64,000 nt of DNA from Tragulus kanchil (GCA_022376925.1 JAIOJX010000025.1:138467301-138531300), one strand, 5' to 3'. Shown: positions 25,453-40,390, counted from the first letter of the stretch. Notes: generated from the sequence alone by a model not told the origin. Translations and numbers: made by a program.

Positions 25453-25767
25453 GGGCTTCCCCTGGTGGTCCAGTGGATAAGGACACCGCCTTGCAGTGCA
25501 AGGGGCGCCGGTTCATCCCTGGCCTGGGAAGATCCCACGTGCCGCGGAGCGGCTGGACCGATGTGTCCAATCACCGAGCCGGAGCTCTGGAGCGCATGCG
25601 CCCAGAACCGGTGCTCTGCAACAACAGAGGCCGCCGCGATGGGAGGCCCACAGGAGCCAAAGAACAAAGACGGATGAAAACAGAGAAATGAAAGACCAAT
25701 GGAAGTGGCCCGCCCGCTCCCCTCCCTCCCCAACCCGACCCCCGCCCAAAATTAAAAAAAAAAAAAA
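25453..25767 (+). mobile_element. Young tRNA-derived SINE with perfect target-site duplication
   Basis: Complete element with head gggcttcccctggtgg, CpG-rich body, a C/G-rich 3' part and an A tail. Flanked by identical gaacatgtttga (25441-25452 and 25768-25779). The number of CpGs kept suggests a recent insertion. Confidence 0.93.
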
Positions 25768-25879
25768 GAACATGTTTGACAGCATTTCAACTGTATTCCT
25801 AAAATATTATGTACGTAAGGTGATCTAAAAGGGGAGAGAAAGATGGTCTTACTGGAAAAATGCAAGAGTGCCTGAGATT

Positions 25880-26095
25880 GGGGCTTTCCAGGGGGCGCTA
25901 GTGGTAAAGAACCAACCTGCAGCAGATGCGGGAGACTGAGGTTTGATTCCTGGATTGGGAAGATCCCCTGGAGGAGGAAATAGCAACCCACTCCAGTCTT
26001 CTTGCCTGGAGAATGCTATGGACAGAGGAGCCTGGCAGGTATCCACCGGGTCACAAAGGGCTAGACACGACTGAAGTGACTTAACACAAACACAA
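25880..26095 (+). mobile_element. Bov-tA SINE with target-site duplication
   Basis: Head ggcgctagtggtaaagaac plus BovA body. Flanked by identical gcctgagatt (25870-25879 and 26096-26105). Confidence 0.9.
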
Positions 26096-26105
26096 GCCTG
26101 AGATT

Positions 26106-27312
26106 CAAGACTTATAGTATATATGTTCTGGAAATTTTAGAAGGTCCTGAAGGCAGACATGTAGAATGTGAAAGAGAAAGTAGCCCTGACTGCCATCAAA
26201 ATTCACACAGTGGTGGTTACCCCCAGTGAGGAAGCGGGTTCACGTGCTGGCAGTGCTGTTCTAGGCCTGGTGATGATTCCTGTGACATGGATGCCTCAGG
26301 AGTTTGTAACACCGCTCCCTGAAGTGACAGAATACAATATTTAGGACAGAGTACAATGGGTTAGTTTTAGACCTGCTGAATTTGAGGTATCTGTGGGATT
26401 TCCAAGTAGAGATCCAGTCAACAGATCTGAAAAATAGAAGCTGTAGTAAGCTTTCGGCATGTATTTATTCCTTTGTCTCTCTCTTAAATAGTTGTTTAGT
26501 CTTAGAAGTGAGATTCAGCTAGCATACCTTGGTCTGGTTGTATTCGTTGCCAGGATTCTAAGATACCCTGTGCTCACTAGCAAGTGGTCACCATTCTCAC
26601 AGCCCTCAAGGCCACCCCGCCCCACATCCTACAGCTGTCCTGACCTTTCCAATCCTAATCCATTCAATCCTTTGCAGCAAGGAAAGGGTTAAATCTGGCT
26701 CAGAAGTGGGCGGTCCCAGCCCTGTAGCTGTCCTGTCTGCTCTCATTGTTACAGGTTTTATTTAACTCCTGCTTACAGCTAGTGAAGGCCGAACCCATTT
26801 CCTGCATACCCGTGTGCTTAACCTGTGTCAGGACCCTCCACGAACCTGCTCTCTAAATCTGCTGGCTCTCCTCTCTAGATCTCCTCTGCCTCTGGCAGCT
26901 GAACGACTCACCACTGCTGGACTGCCTACACTTTCTCACCTTCATTTCTGTGCTCGTGACAGAAAGCTTCTCCCTGACTTCTCCCTGACTTCTGAACATT
27001 CCATGAACATTCCATGTTTTATTTACCTCTTAAGGTTAGCTTATTGTCTCATTCTACCAGAAAGCCTTCCTTATCTAGAAATGATCATCCCCACCTTGAA
27101 ATAACCATCTCCTTCTGATGTAGCATATTGTCTCCTATCTTATATTGGTGATATCTTAGTCCTTTCTTTAAAGAATTTTTCATAGTGGATAGGCAATAGT
27201 AATTGTTAGGTAAATAAGAATATGAATCTAAATTTAAGGTCTCCCTATCAGTTGTCACTGGTATAGGATTGCTAGCAATTTCGTCATTTCTTTAGAATAT
27301 CCATATAGTATA
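26106..27312. other. Non-coding unique stretch
   Basis: No duplication here. The pyrimidine-rich frames at 26492-26692 and 26814-27104 have no recognised protein similarity. Nothing assignable. Confidence 0.5.
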
Positions 27313-28075
27313 ATCTCAGTTCAGTTCAGTCTCTAAGTCCTGCCTGAGTCTTTGCAACCCCATGGACTGCAGCACGCCAGGCTTCCCTCTCCTTTACCAT
27401 CTCCCACAGCTTGCTCAAACTCGTGTCTTTTGAGTCAGTGATGCCATCCAACCGTTTTGTCCTCTGTCGTCCCCTTTTCCTTCTGGTTCTTTTTTCCCAA
27501 TATCAGGGTCTTTTCCAATAACTTGTCTCTTCTCATCAGGTGGCCAAAGTATTGGAGCTTCAGCATCAGTCTTTCCAATGAATTCTCAGGGTTGATTTCT
27601 TTTAGGACTGACTGGTTTGATCTCCTTGCAGTCCAAGGAACTCTCAAGAATTTTTTTTTACAACACCACAGTTTAAAGGCATCAGTTCTTCGAAACTCAG
27701 CATTCTGGGTTTGTTTGTTTGTTTGTTTGTTTTTGGCTTCTTTTATTGTTTCTTTATTTATTCTCATCCATCTTTATTCTTTGGCACATGTGGGCCTCCC
27801 ATCGCAGTGGCCTCTCTCATTGCATAGCACTGGCTCTGGGTGCATGCGCTCCAGAGCGCTGGCTTATAATTGGACGCACCAGTCCAGCTGCTCCATGGCA
27901 TGTGGAATCTTCCCAGGCCAGGGATCAAACCGGTGCCCCCTGCATTGCAAGGCGGACTCTTTACCCACTGAACCACCAGGGAAGCTCAAGCTCAGCATTC
28001 TTTATGGTCCAAATCCACATTGATACATGACTACTGGGAAAACCATAGCTTTGACTATACAGCCTTTTGCCAGTA
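27313..28075 (-). mobile_element. BovB LINE fragment split by a SINE
   Basis: Reverse BovB sequence: ggtggccaaagtattgga, ctccttgcagtccaagga and ggaaaaccatagctttgac. The two parts (27313-27706 and 27988-28075) are interrupted by a SINE. BovB is an RTE-type LINE abundant in ruminants. No intact ORF. Confidence 0.9.
27707..27987 (-). mobile_element. tRNA-derived SINE nested in BovB
   Basis: Flanked by aaactcagcattct (27693-27706) and aagctcagcattct (27988-28001). A (gttt)n tail at 27708-27735. BovB homology resumes without loss. Confidence 0.93.
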
Positions 28076-28984
28076 AAGTATTATCTCAGCTTCTCCCCCG
28101 ATCTCCCTGGGCTTGATTTCTGTAATATCATATTTCATTACATGCCAAAAAAAAATAATAATAAAGACAAAACAATCAAAACAGATGCAAAAATTTCACT
28201 GATATTCAGAACTAAGGCTTTCGGTAGTTTCAAGTTGTGTTGTGGTCATCTCTCTTTAACGTGAAAGGGGTGGTGGTGTTTTTCCATTTCTGCAGACTTT
28301 AATTCATCTTTCAGAAATGCTAGAGCAGAGCTTTTCTTCCAGGGAGCATATGTTCTGTTTGTGCTGCTGCAGCACGTCAGGTTCCTATTGTGACACTGGC
28401 GGTGGTGGATGAGTCATTGCTTTGGCTGGGACAGTGTTTCCTCAAGTCAGAGACAAGAGTGGAATACCTAATGGAATCACGCTACCTGTAATCGATCTCA
28501 AATGCTCCCTCTCCTATTGCCCTGTGTGGAGGTGAAGTGAAGATCAAACTTCCAGTGTTTGCTTGAGGTAGCAAATCATTTGTACTTAAGGTCACTGGTA
28601 TATTAGATAGGTCGAATTTCCTTTCTTCCTCTCTTCTTTTAAATAAGATTCAGGCCAAGGGTAGACTGTGATGTGTTTCTCACGTGATACCTCCATCTGT
28701 TTTGCTGAGAGGCGATACCTGGCATTTACTCTCAGTAGATGTGATGGAGAGGAAGACTGGCAGAGACCTGCGGGTACAGAAGGCTATGAAGTCCAGGCCC
28801 AGCCTGCCGGCCCCAGTGCCTGCCCACATCTCGTGTCTGCAATGCTCAAATCTCTGTTTTGCCAGGTAGAGGGGAAAAGGAACTTCCTTGATACCCATTT
28901 TCCTATCTTCCAACACTATGGAACCAAATGAATGGAACCAAAGTATTTCATCGCCTCCTGCTCAACCCCTTTATCATTTTATTC
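28076..28984. other. Non-coding unique stretch
   Basis: No duplication and no named repeat. The overlapping short frames near 28668-28931 on both strands have no recognised similarity. Confidence 0.45.
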
Positions 28985-29097
28985 TTGGCCACAATGCCTA
29001 TCATGTGAGATCTTAAGTTCCCTGACCAGGGGTCAAACCTGAACCCCCTGCGTTGGGAGCACAGAGTATTAATGACTGGACTGCCAGGGAAGTCCCC
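28985..29097 (-). mobile_element. tRNA-derived SINE, truncated
   Basis: Reverse head: agttccctgaccaggggtc ... ggactgccagggaagtccc, with the body mostly absent. Confidence 0.75.
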
Positions 29098-29123
29098 ATC
29101 TCCCTTATTTTAATGAAAAGATT

Positions 29124-29163
29124 ATGTGTGTGTGTGTATGTGTAGAGTGTGTGTATGTGAATG
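29124..29163 (+). repeat. (TG)n microsatellite, imperfect
   Basis: A run of TG with interruptions (gtatg, gtagag). Confidence 0.8.
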
Positions 29164-29519
29164 TATCCCTTTGCTGGGGGCCATGTGTGGAGTGAAGCTA
29201 AGTGAAGCTAAGTGAAGTCAGTTGATGCAGAAATAGCTAAAGCAGGCACAGTAGCATTGTGTCACACAGCATTTCTTAGAGTAATTTGTCAGGGGCAGAA
29301 TCCTGAGTTGAATACTCCATTGGCCGTTTTCTCCTTACTGGAATTACTGGAATTAGAGCCATGTCAGAAGCCAGCCCAACAGTGCCTAGACTGAACCTGA
29401 GTTGTGCTGTGTAAGGTTTTCTCTAATACACCATGCATCCCCCCATATTGCAGTGTCTCTGACTGGAATAACTTACCAGCTGGGACGGTCTTGATAGGTA
29501 ATAGATGACAGTAGGTTAC

Positions 29520-29800
29520 TGTGAACGGTGTCGGATTCTTAATCTCCAGTGGAGAAGAATTCACAATGGGATCAAAGGACTCAGCGATGGTCAGTCAGAG
29601 CTCCGTGCAGTGAAAAGTTTATTAAAGTAAAAAAGGATAGGGAAAAGCTTCCAGCATAGACACTGGAAGGGTGAATAGAAGAGAATCCCCCTTTGCCAGT
29701 TGAAGCATGAAAATTTGTATCTTCCAGTCAGTTACCAAAACAACAAATCAAAAGAATATCTTGAGGTTGAAAAGGCCCTGTAGGCCCACACCCACAACGT
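29520..29800 (-). mobile_element. Possible ruminant ERV LTR fragment
   Basis: The block gtgcagtgaaaagtttatt (reverse AATAAA) followed by aaaaggatagggaaaagctt and agcatagacactggaag resembles bovine BTLTR-type LTRs in reverse orientation. Ends not defined and no coding remnants seen. Confidence 0.35.
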
Positions 29801-30367
29801 TAACATGGGATTAGCTAGGACAGTCTCCAGGCCTCAGGGCTGGGTGACACATTCTAATGTAAATGCACAGATTAACATAAGACTAGAAGTTTTTAGTTTC
29901 GACATTGAAGATCTTTGCCTTTATTTCTTCTTGTCCTTCCTCTTCTCCTCCTCGTCCTTGGAATGGCCTGGCCTCCTTGCCAAGTCTGCCCTTTCAGTCT
30001 TGTGTGTCTGATTGGGAAACTGCAGGCTATAGTTAGCCCAGAAGATAAGTGTGTGAACTGTGAAGAAAAGGCCTTGGACTTGCCCTCAGAAATTGGAAAA
30101 TGGGGGAAAAATAGGCAACAAATGTCAACTCTTAATGGCATCAGAGCGTGGTCTCCATGGCAACAGTTTTCTACAATGGTGTATCCCCTAAACAGTATTG
30201 TTTTTTATAAGAGACCTAAGTTCTCAAAAAGTTCAAGTGCATTCCTAGTTAGCCCTCTGCAAATCCTCCCTACTTAACCTTTATTTTAATACACTGTTGT
30301 GTGTGAGAGAAAAGGGTGCCAGAACAGGGAGCCGCTCATCATCCAGACTTTGTGCTCCGTGACTGTC

Positions 30368-32516
30368 GCCTGTCATGGGGGTTGTGGGAACGGCTGAAAA
30401 CCACTGTGACCTGAGACCCTCTCGCAAACTATTCTTCTCTTTCCATCTCCGTAGCTGAGAGTCAAGACCCAGGTGTAGTCAGTATCTTTTGAAGCTCTTA
30501 GTCTCTCTTGCTAGATCCATTCTGTACAGTGAGGCACTGTTCTCTTCATGGCCTTTTCTCACCTGGCCTTATTTCTGTGTTGGGAGTGAGTGATAAGATA
30601 TCAGCCACTTTTCCAGCTGTGTGATCTGGCCGATGTTGGGTGGCAACTGAGGGTAACTCAGGCATTTACAGAAAAGCCCATTTTGGTTTGCAGAGTTACA
30701 TGAGGCATCTCAACCTCTTTCCTCTTTCTCTGTGGCTGGGAGCCTTCCAGTTCATAACTGGGAGAGGAACTCACCAGAGAGTTCTGTGGTGAAATTTGGG
30801 AGGGGATTTTGCATGAGATGCCTTATTCTTACTGCATCTCTCAGTATGTGTTCAGGCTAAATAAAGTGGGGGAGTGGATTCTGTGAGGCTGAGGAGAATT
30901 CTTTAGGTACCCCCCAGATAACTAAGTAAATGAATAAAGCATCCCATCAGCCTCAGATGTGGAATTAATCTTCCAAGTGACAGGGCTGTGGGATCCCATT
31001 AAACAATACTCAGCTTATGGCCTTCATGCAGGCTTTTCTTGCAAACAGCCCAGGAGCTTGATTTGTTTCTCACTCAAAAGGCAGAAGCATTGCAGAGGGC
31101 AGCACAGTGTGATTTGTTTTCAGAGCTTCTTTCACTCAAGTTATTAGAAAAATATTTCTCGAAATAACTTATCCTGAGTCAGAGCTGATGTCTTACTAGG
31201 CAAAATGCACATATGAGGGACCTGGTGTTGCTCGTACATGAAAGACTGTGTTTTAAACTTTTGATAATTAACCTGCTTGGTTTCAGGGATCTAGAAGCAC
31301 TGTTCAGCCAGGAAATACTTGTCAAGTGCCTCGCTCTCCTACCACAGTTAGGTGCAAGGAAGCAGAGAGCACTGCCCTCATGAAACTTGAAATCCTCTTG
31401 GAGATAGACCATTAGCATGGATTTTTAGAATTAAGATGCAGAAGCCTGTCATGGGGGTTGTGGGAACGGCTGAAAACCACTGTGACCTGAGACTCTCTCG
31501 CGAACTATTCTTCTCTTTCCATCTCTGTAGCTGAGAGTCAAGACCCAGGTGTAGTCAGTATCTTTTGAAGCTCTTAGTCTCTCTTGCTAGATCCATTCTG
31601 TACAATGAGGCACGGTTCTCTTCATGGCCTTTTCTCACCTGGCCTTATTTCTGTGTTGGGAGTGAGTGATAAGGTATCAGCCACTTTTCCAGCTGTGTGA
31701 TCTGGCCAATGTTGAGTGGCAACTGATGGTAACTCAGGCATTTACAGAAAAGCCCATTTTGGTTTGCAGAGTTACATGAGGCATCTCAACCTCTTTCCTC
31801 TTTCTCTGTGGCTGGGAGCCTTCCAGTTCATAACTGGGAGAGGAACTCACTAGAGAGTTCTGTGGTGAAATTTGGGAGGGGATTTTGCATGAGATGCCTT
31901 ATTCTTACTGCATCTCCCAGTGTGTGTTCAGGCTAAATAAAGTGGGGGAGTGGATTCTGTGAGGCTGAGGAGAATTCTTTAGGTACCCCCCAGATAACTA
32001 AGTAAATGAATAAAGCATCCAATCAGCCTCAGATGTGGAATTAATCTTCCAAGTGACAGGGCTGTGGGATCCCATTAAACAATACTCAGCTTATGGCCTT
32101 CATGCAGGTTTTTCTTGCAAACAGCCCAGGAGCTTGATTTGTTTCTCACTCAAAAGGTGGAAGCATTGCAGAGGGCAGCACAGTGTGATTTGTTTTCAGA
32201 GCTTCTTTCACTCAAGTTATTAGAAAAATATTTCTCGAAATAATTTATCCTGAGTCAGAGCTGATGTCTTACTAGGCAAAATGCACATATGAGGGACCTG
32301 GTGTTGCTCGTACATGAAAGACTGTGTTTTAAACTTTTGATAATTAACCTGCTTGGTTTCAGGGATCTAGAAGCACTGTTCAGCCAGGAAATACTTGTTA
32401 AGTGCCTCGCTCTCCTACCACAGTTAGGTACAAGGAAGCAGAGAGCACTGCCCTCATGGAACTTGAAATCCTCTTGGAGATAGACCATTAGCATGGATTT
32501 TTAGAATTAAGATGCA
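30368..32516 (+). repeat. Duplication D10 (30368-31440 and 31444-32516)
   Basis: Constant offset 1076 with perhaps 15-20 substitutions and no large indel, among the most diverged pairs here. A 3-bp filler (31441-31443) sits at the junction. No known repeat or gene in the unit. Confidence 0.95.
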
Positions 32517-33284
32517 ACCAAGGCTCAGTGCATTATTTAGAGACACTGAATTTCACTGAAAACACAAGGTCCCTACCTTGACAGCTGTCTTTCAGAGTCT
32601 GCTAAAGCCTCCATTTCCACCAAGTCCTCTTAGGCTGTGTTGGAGGAAGGAGGAGGGCTCCTCTTGGAACGTGTCTGTTTGCCTTTTATCCCAGAGCCTG
32701 GCAGTGACCTGCAGAATTAGTGCAATTATTAGGAGGTAGGTTGGTTTCTAGCTCTCCTAGAGAAAAAGAGGATGTCTCATCTCATGGTTATTTGAACTCT
32801 AATTTTAAATCGTGTATGTGTCTGTCATTGCCTGTGTATCTGATATATTATGAACATTACTTGTTTGTGTGTTTGTCTAGAACTGTAGGCAACTTGAAAG
32901 AGGGTTAGCATTACTTTCTCACTATTTGGAACACTACTATGTGCCAGTGAGATTTAATATATTTGGGGATTGGGGTGAGAGAGAATCAAGAAGCCTTTCT
33001 TTCATCTTCTGAGTAAGTCTGAATTACTCTGAAAAATATCTAAAACGAAATTTTTTTCTCATTAGGTATATCCTAACATTCCTTGTTTTCCTCTTTATTC
33101 TCTTCTTTCTCCCATTTTTACTCCTGTATTTCCCACTCATTTCCTTTCTTTTCCTCATTTGTTTTCTCTTTTTAGTAATAACTAAGAAATGGCACTTAAA
33201 GGTCAAGACACATCCATTCATCAATTCAATGAATTTCTGTACTATTATTATAATTGCTAATTTTTTAGTCCTGTCTAGATGCTG
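32517..33284. other. Non-coding unique stretch
   Basis: Between D10 and the MIR pair. No gene, RNA gene or repeat recognised. Confidence 0.5.
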
Positions 33285-33475
33285 ACATTCTGCTAAATGC
33301 TTTATATGCAGTATTTAACTTAACCCTTATAAGTCAGTAAGCTTTGTATTATTATTATTCACGGTTTACAGACAAGAGAACAGAAACTTAGGAGACTTGA
33401 AAACTTGCCTAGAGACTTACAGCCAGTAAGTAAGTGAATGGAGACTCAAACTCAGTATCAGATTCCAGAGCTCAT
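33285..33475 (-). mobile_element. MIR SINE
   Basis: Reverse MIR pattern: ttattattattcacggtttacag ... cagccagtaagtaagtg ... agattccagagctc, well diverged. Confidence 0.6.
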
Positions 33476-33544
33476 GTATGCCTCACACTATAGACTGAGT
33501 GTTCAGTCAAGTAGCATCACCAAGACAGATGTTCGGAATGCAGC

Positions 33545-33675
33545 AGAGCAGTGAAGACCATAGTGTTTGAAATTAGACTTGGTTTGAATCTCAGCCCTGC
33601 CACTTGTTAGCTGTTGTAACATTGGAAAAATCATTTCACCTCGTTGAGCCTCAGTTTCCTCACCTATAAAATGTG
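33545..33675 (+). mobile_element. MIR SINE
   Basis: Forward MIR: gaatctcagccctgccactt, ttagctgttgtaac, gagcctcagtttcctcacc, tataaaatg. Confidence 0.7.
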
Positions 33676-33678
33676 AGG

Positions 33679-35868
33679 TTTTATACATAAAACTTCAAGC
33701 CTGACACACAGCCAAAGTTTAACAAAGTTTACTAGTATTATTCTCTATGGTAAAAAAGAGAAGAAAAATACTGTTTATCGCCTCTGTTAGCAACTTCATT
33801 TGATTACAGACATATTTTGAAATATCTTTTAAGCATCCTCCATAACCACTGGGAATTTAACATTATTAAGTGTATCTAAAGATTCCTTGAATCCATTCAT
33901 ATCTCTACCCAGTGTGGTTCTGGGTATTAGTGACAAATTCTGAAATTTTCCCACCTGATTTGTGGTGTCTAATACTGTACTCTGTTCAACACTTGTAGAA
34001 TGACCTCCTTCAGTCTTTTGCCTAATATCCTGGTGCTTCATCAATACTGTGGATATTGGTTTAGGAGAGGAATCCTGGAGACAGTGATGGAGAAGAATAG
34101 AATATTGCTCAGTTTCTGATCTTAGTCCCTCCCTGGCTAGATGGCTGGAGATCAGGCTCAGAGTCCAGAGAGCTGATTTCTTCACTTACTTGGTATCTGA
34201 CCTCATTCAGCTAACTTCTCAAGTAGTGACTTAATCGTCACTCCCAACTCCTTGGAATTGTTCTTTGAAAGACATTTGAGAAATAAAGTGATGTGATTCA
34301 GCAGAAATGAATTTGGTGCCAGTAGATTGGATTTCCTGCATGAAATTTTATATTGAAAGAATGTTATATTGTGGCTCAAGCCTGTACAAAAGGTAAGGCA
34401 TAATACTTTTTTTTTAAAGTTGTGCCCCAAATTAGTAGTCTTTAAGTTATGTTCCAAAACCAAGCTCAGCAGCCACAAAGGCGTGAGTTTAGTAAAGCTT
34501 TCCTTCTTTTTAAATTCAGCAATGGAAGATTTTGTAGAATGATCAAAGCCAGACTGGAGTGCAGTATGAACATCAGCTTTGGCTTTGGCAGCGTCAGGGA
34601 GCTTATTTAATCACTTTGGCAGCTCTTAGCTTGTTTTTGCATGCATTACTTTCTCTTACTTAGCCAGCATGCCTGCCACATAGGCAATGGCTTGGGTCGA
34701 TAAACAGTTGTTGACTATTGCATTGAAATGCTTGCCTAGCTTACTGCAAAGTGTGCTCATTCTTTTATTAGCATTTTTCAAGTATTTTATACATAAAACT
34801 TCAAGCTGAAAGCAAATTACGCTAGTTATTCTCTATGGTAAAAAGAAGAAATACTGTTTATCGCCTCTGTTAGCAACTTCATTTGATTACAGACATATTT
34901 TGAAATATCTTTTAAGCATCCTCCATAACCACTGGGAATTTAACATTATTAAGTGTATCTAAAGATTCCTTGAATCTATTCATATCTCTACCCAGTGTGG
35001 TTCTGGGTATTAGTGACAAATTCTGAAATTTTCCCACTTGATTTGTGGTGTCTAATACTGTACTCTGTTCAACACTTGTAGAATGACCTCCTTCAGTCTT
35101 TTGCCTAATATCCTGGTGCTTCATCAATACTGTGGATATTGGTTTAGGAGAGGAATCCTGGAGAGAGTGATGGAGAAGAATAGAATATTGCTCAGTTTCT
35201 GATCTTAGTGCCTCCCTGGCTAGATGGCTGGAGATCAGGCTCAGAGTCCCGAGAGCTGATTTCTTCACTCACTTGGTATCTGACCTCATTCAGCTAACTT
35301 CTCAAGTAGTGACTTAATCGTCACTCCCAACTCCTTGGAATTGTTCTTTGAAAGACATTTGAGAAATAACGTGATGTGATTCAGCAGAAATGAATTTGGT
35401 GCCAGTAGATTGGATTTCCTGCATGAAATTTTATATTGAAAGAATGTTATATTGTGGCTCAAGCCTGTACAAAAGGTAAGGCATAATACTTTTTTTAAAG
35501 TTGTGCCCCAAATTAGGAGTCTTTAGGTTATGTTCCAAAACCAAGCTCAGCAGCCACAAAGGCGTGAGTTTAGTAAAGCTTTCCTTCTTTTTAAATTCAG
35601 CAATGGAAGATTTTGTAGAATGATCAAAGCCAGACTGGAGTGCAGTATGAACATCAGCTTTGGCTTTGGCAGCGTCAGGGAGCTTATTTAATCACTTTGG
35701 CAGCTCTTAGCTTGTTTTTGCATGCATTACTTTCTCTTACTTAGCCAGCATGCCTGCCACATAGGCAATGGCTTGGGTCGATAAACAGTTGTTGACTATT
35801 GCATTGAAATGCTTGCCTAGCTTACTGCAAAGTGTGCTCATTCTTTTATTAGCATTTTTCAAGTATTT
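33679..35868 (+). repeat. Duplication D11 (33679-34784 and 34785-35868)
   Basis: Offset 1106 drops to 1083 within the first ~80 bp of copy 2 (34805-34860), which is shorter and scrambled relative to 33699-33770. After that the copies agree closely. Confidence 0.94.
33829..34185 (-). other. Unassigned 118-codon open frame (duplicated by D11)
   Basis: An open minus-strand frame of 118 codons, repeated with a few amino-acid changes at 34912-35268 by D11. Reading leftwards from about 35970, other minus-strand stretches (35737-35973, 34203-34478) also look vaguely protein-like but carry stops between them. I recognise no family, splice sites or poly(A) tail. It may be an old processed pseudogene or chance. 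Confidence 0.2.
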
Positions 35869-36243
35869 TTGACTTGATCTGGAGCAAGAAATGTGTCTTA
35901 TGTCAGACCATATGTGTGTATAAAATTGTATATACCCATAGACACAAATACACATACATAAACTAGAAACCAAGAATTTTCTGAAATCGTACTCATTCTG
36001 TCTTGTATTTCACTCCATTCTCTTCTTTTCTACTTAGTTCTAATGATTTCTAAATTCTACTAAACTGAATGCAGGGCTATCACTCACTATTTGCAGAACA
36101 CTGGTCTTAGGATTCACTTCATGCAAACTTCCCTGGCTTCCCAGCCCTCGAGGAAGACTTAAATCTTTTCAGCTCACCCGCAGTGTACACATACCACCAT
36201 CACTCCTACCACTGAAACCTTTGGACTGTCATCAGTTAGAGAA

Positions 36244-36448
36244 GTGTTAGTTGTTCAGTGTTGTCCGATTCTTTGGGACCCCAGCATGGTAGCTAACCAG
36301 GCCCCTCTGTTTATAGAATTCTCCAGGCAGGAATATTGGAGTGGGTTGCTATTCCCTTCTTCAGGGGATCTTCCTGACCCAGGGACTGAACCCAGGTCTC
36401 CTGCATTGTAGGTGAGTGCTTTACCATCTGAGCCAACAGGGAAGCCCA
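36244..36448 (-). mobile_element. Bov-tA SINE
   Basis: Reverse Bov-tA: ttgttcagtgttgtccgat ... ggagtgggttgctattccc ... gccaacagggaagccc. Confidence 0.88.
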
Positions 36449-37469
36449 GTAGAGAGAGCCCTATCAACCATTACCAGGGAGTTTTCTCCTAGCAGGACTC
36501 TACCTTTTCTCATAGGAGGCCAGAATTTTGAAAACTTTGTGAATTTTGAAAAACAGTTTATTTTTCTCTTAAATGTTGAGATCGTAGGACTCCTATGATA
36601 TACCAATGCCAGCTCAGTGTTCTGTACTCAATAGGGCTGTAGTCATTAATTTGTTGATCAATCGACATCCCAGATCTGTACTCTTCACCATGGAAACAGG
36701 GCTCTTGCAGAGGTAGCATGGACTTGTGCTAGATTGAGTAACGCTGCTTTTCCATAGATGGACTGAGTTTGGTAGGCAGGACATAAATTGTAGGATTATT
36801 AGGTAGAGTAAGAATCCAGATAGGGTGTATGTTCCTTAATACACAACTAAGAAAAGCAGACAGCAAATACAAGGCCAGCAGAGTATGAATATACTGGGGC
36901 AGAACTGGTCAGCGACTTAAGCTGTTTCCATTTGTTATCATTGGCCCACAAATCTGAGGTTGTCTGGGACCCATCAGACTTTGTCCTTCAGGACTCATTA
37001 GGAAGCCTGAGTGGCTAATGTAATCCCTGAGGTCTTAGAAGTGTGTCTAAAGGCAGGTCCACATGTTTTGTCCAGAGTAGAGGCTCACATTAGTCAGCTT
37101 TCTTAGAAAACCTCACTGAGTCAGACCCCAGGATGGCACTGGGGTGATGAGGGTTGGGGATTCAGATTCTGGGACTGTGACACTGTTCCTTCTCCATCGG
37201 CATTGACATTCCCAGGAATGGGAACCTGGATCCTGACACAATGAAATGGAATGACTTGGTACTCTTAGCCAGCTTGCCGACTATGTTATTGCCGCTTCCA
37301 AACCTCGAAGGTCCTTAATTTTGCAAAATAAGTATGACGGTAACAAAACCAGTGTAGTTAGGAGACAAGCCAGGAATGGAGAAAATGCAATGAATATAAT
37401 TAACAGATCATATATGAATGGAGTGTTAGGTTTTATGAGCCAGAATGTATTCCAATTGCACTAGCTTTT
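36449..37469. other. Non-coding unique stretch
   Basis: No duplication, gene or named repeat visible. Confidence 0.5.
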
Positions 37470-37724
37470 TAAAAAGATTTATTTATATATTTTATTTTTA
37501 GCTGTCCTATGTCTTCCTTGCTACACATAGGCTTTCTCTAGAGGTGTGTAGGAGACTACTGTTCATTGCGATGCATGGGCTTTTCATTGCAGTGGCTTCT
37601 TTTATTGCCGAGCACAGACTCTAGAGCTGGGGCTCAGCAGTTATGGTGCATGGGCTCCGTTGCTGTACGGCATGTGGGGTCTTCCCAGACTAGGGATTGA
37701 ACCAATGTCCTTAGCATTATAAGG

Positions 37725-37733
<9 letters not shown>
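37470..37733 (-). mobile_element. tRNA-derived ruminant SINE, host of the HMGN2 insertion (main part)
   Basis: Minus-strand SINE: an A-rich tail seen as T-rich at 37473-37500, then the body, then the tRNA-like promoter segment near 37680-37720. It is interrupted at the aaggcagattctt site by the HMGN2 retrocopy. The element's remaining 5' end resumes at 40075-40100 (ending ccagggaagcccc). Confidence 0.8.
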
Positions 37734-40072
<2,339 letters not shown>

Positions 40073-40074
40073 TT

Positions 40075-40100
40075 AACCACTGGACCACCAGGGAAGCCCC
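40075..40100 (-). mobile_element. 5' end of the split SINE beyond the HMGN2 insertion
   Basis: Completes the head of the SINE begun at 37470. The characteristic cctggtggtccagtgg start is seen in reverse complement. Confidence 0.8.
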
Positions 40101-40115
40101 TAAACGTCACTGACT

Positions 40116-40390
40116 TTTTTTTTTTTTTTTGGCCTCTTTTATTGGTCCTTCACTTACTTATTTTCATCCGTCTTAATTCTTTGGCCTGTGTGGGCCTCCA
40201 ATCACGGTGGCCTCTCTTGTTGCAGAGCACTGACTCTGAGCGCACGCGCTCCAGAGTGCTGGCTCGTAATTGGACACACCGGTCCAGCCGCTCCGCAGCG
40301 TAGGGGATCTTCCCATGCCAGGGATTGAACCAGTGCCTCTTACAACTGCAAGGCAGACTCTTTACCCACTGGGCCACCAGGAAAGCCCTA
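40116..40390 (-). mobile_element. tRNA-derived SINE
   Basis: Reverse SINE with a T tail at 40116-40131 and head ccaccaggaaagccc. Flanked by tcactgac (40107 onward) and tcactgat (40391 onward), a probable target-site duplication with one difference. Confidence 0.88.

Noticed and set aside
27457..28023. 188-codon plus-strand frame
   Set aside because: It is read through antisense BovB and a nested SINE and has no independent similarity.
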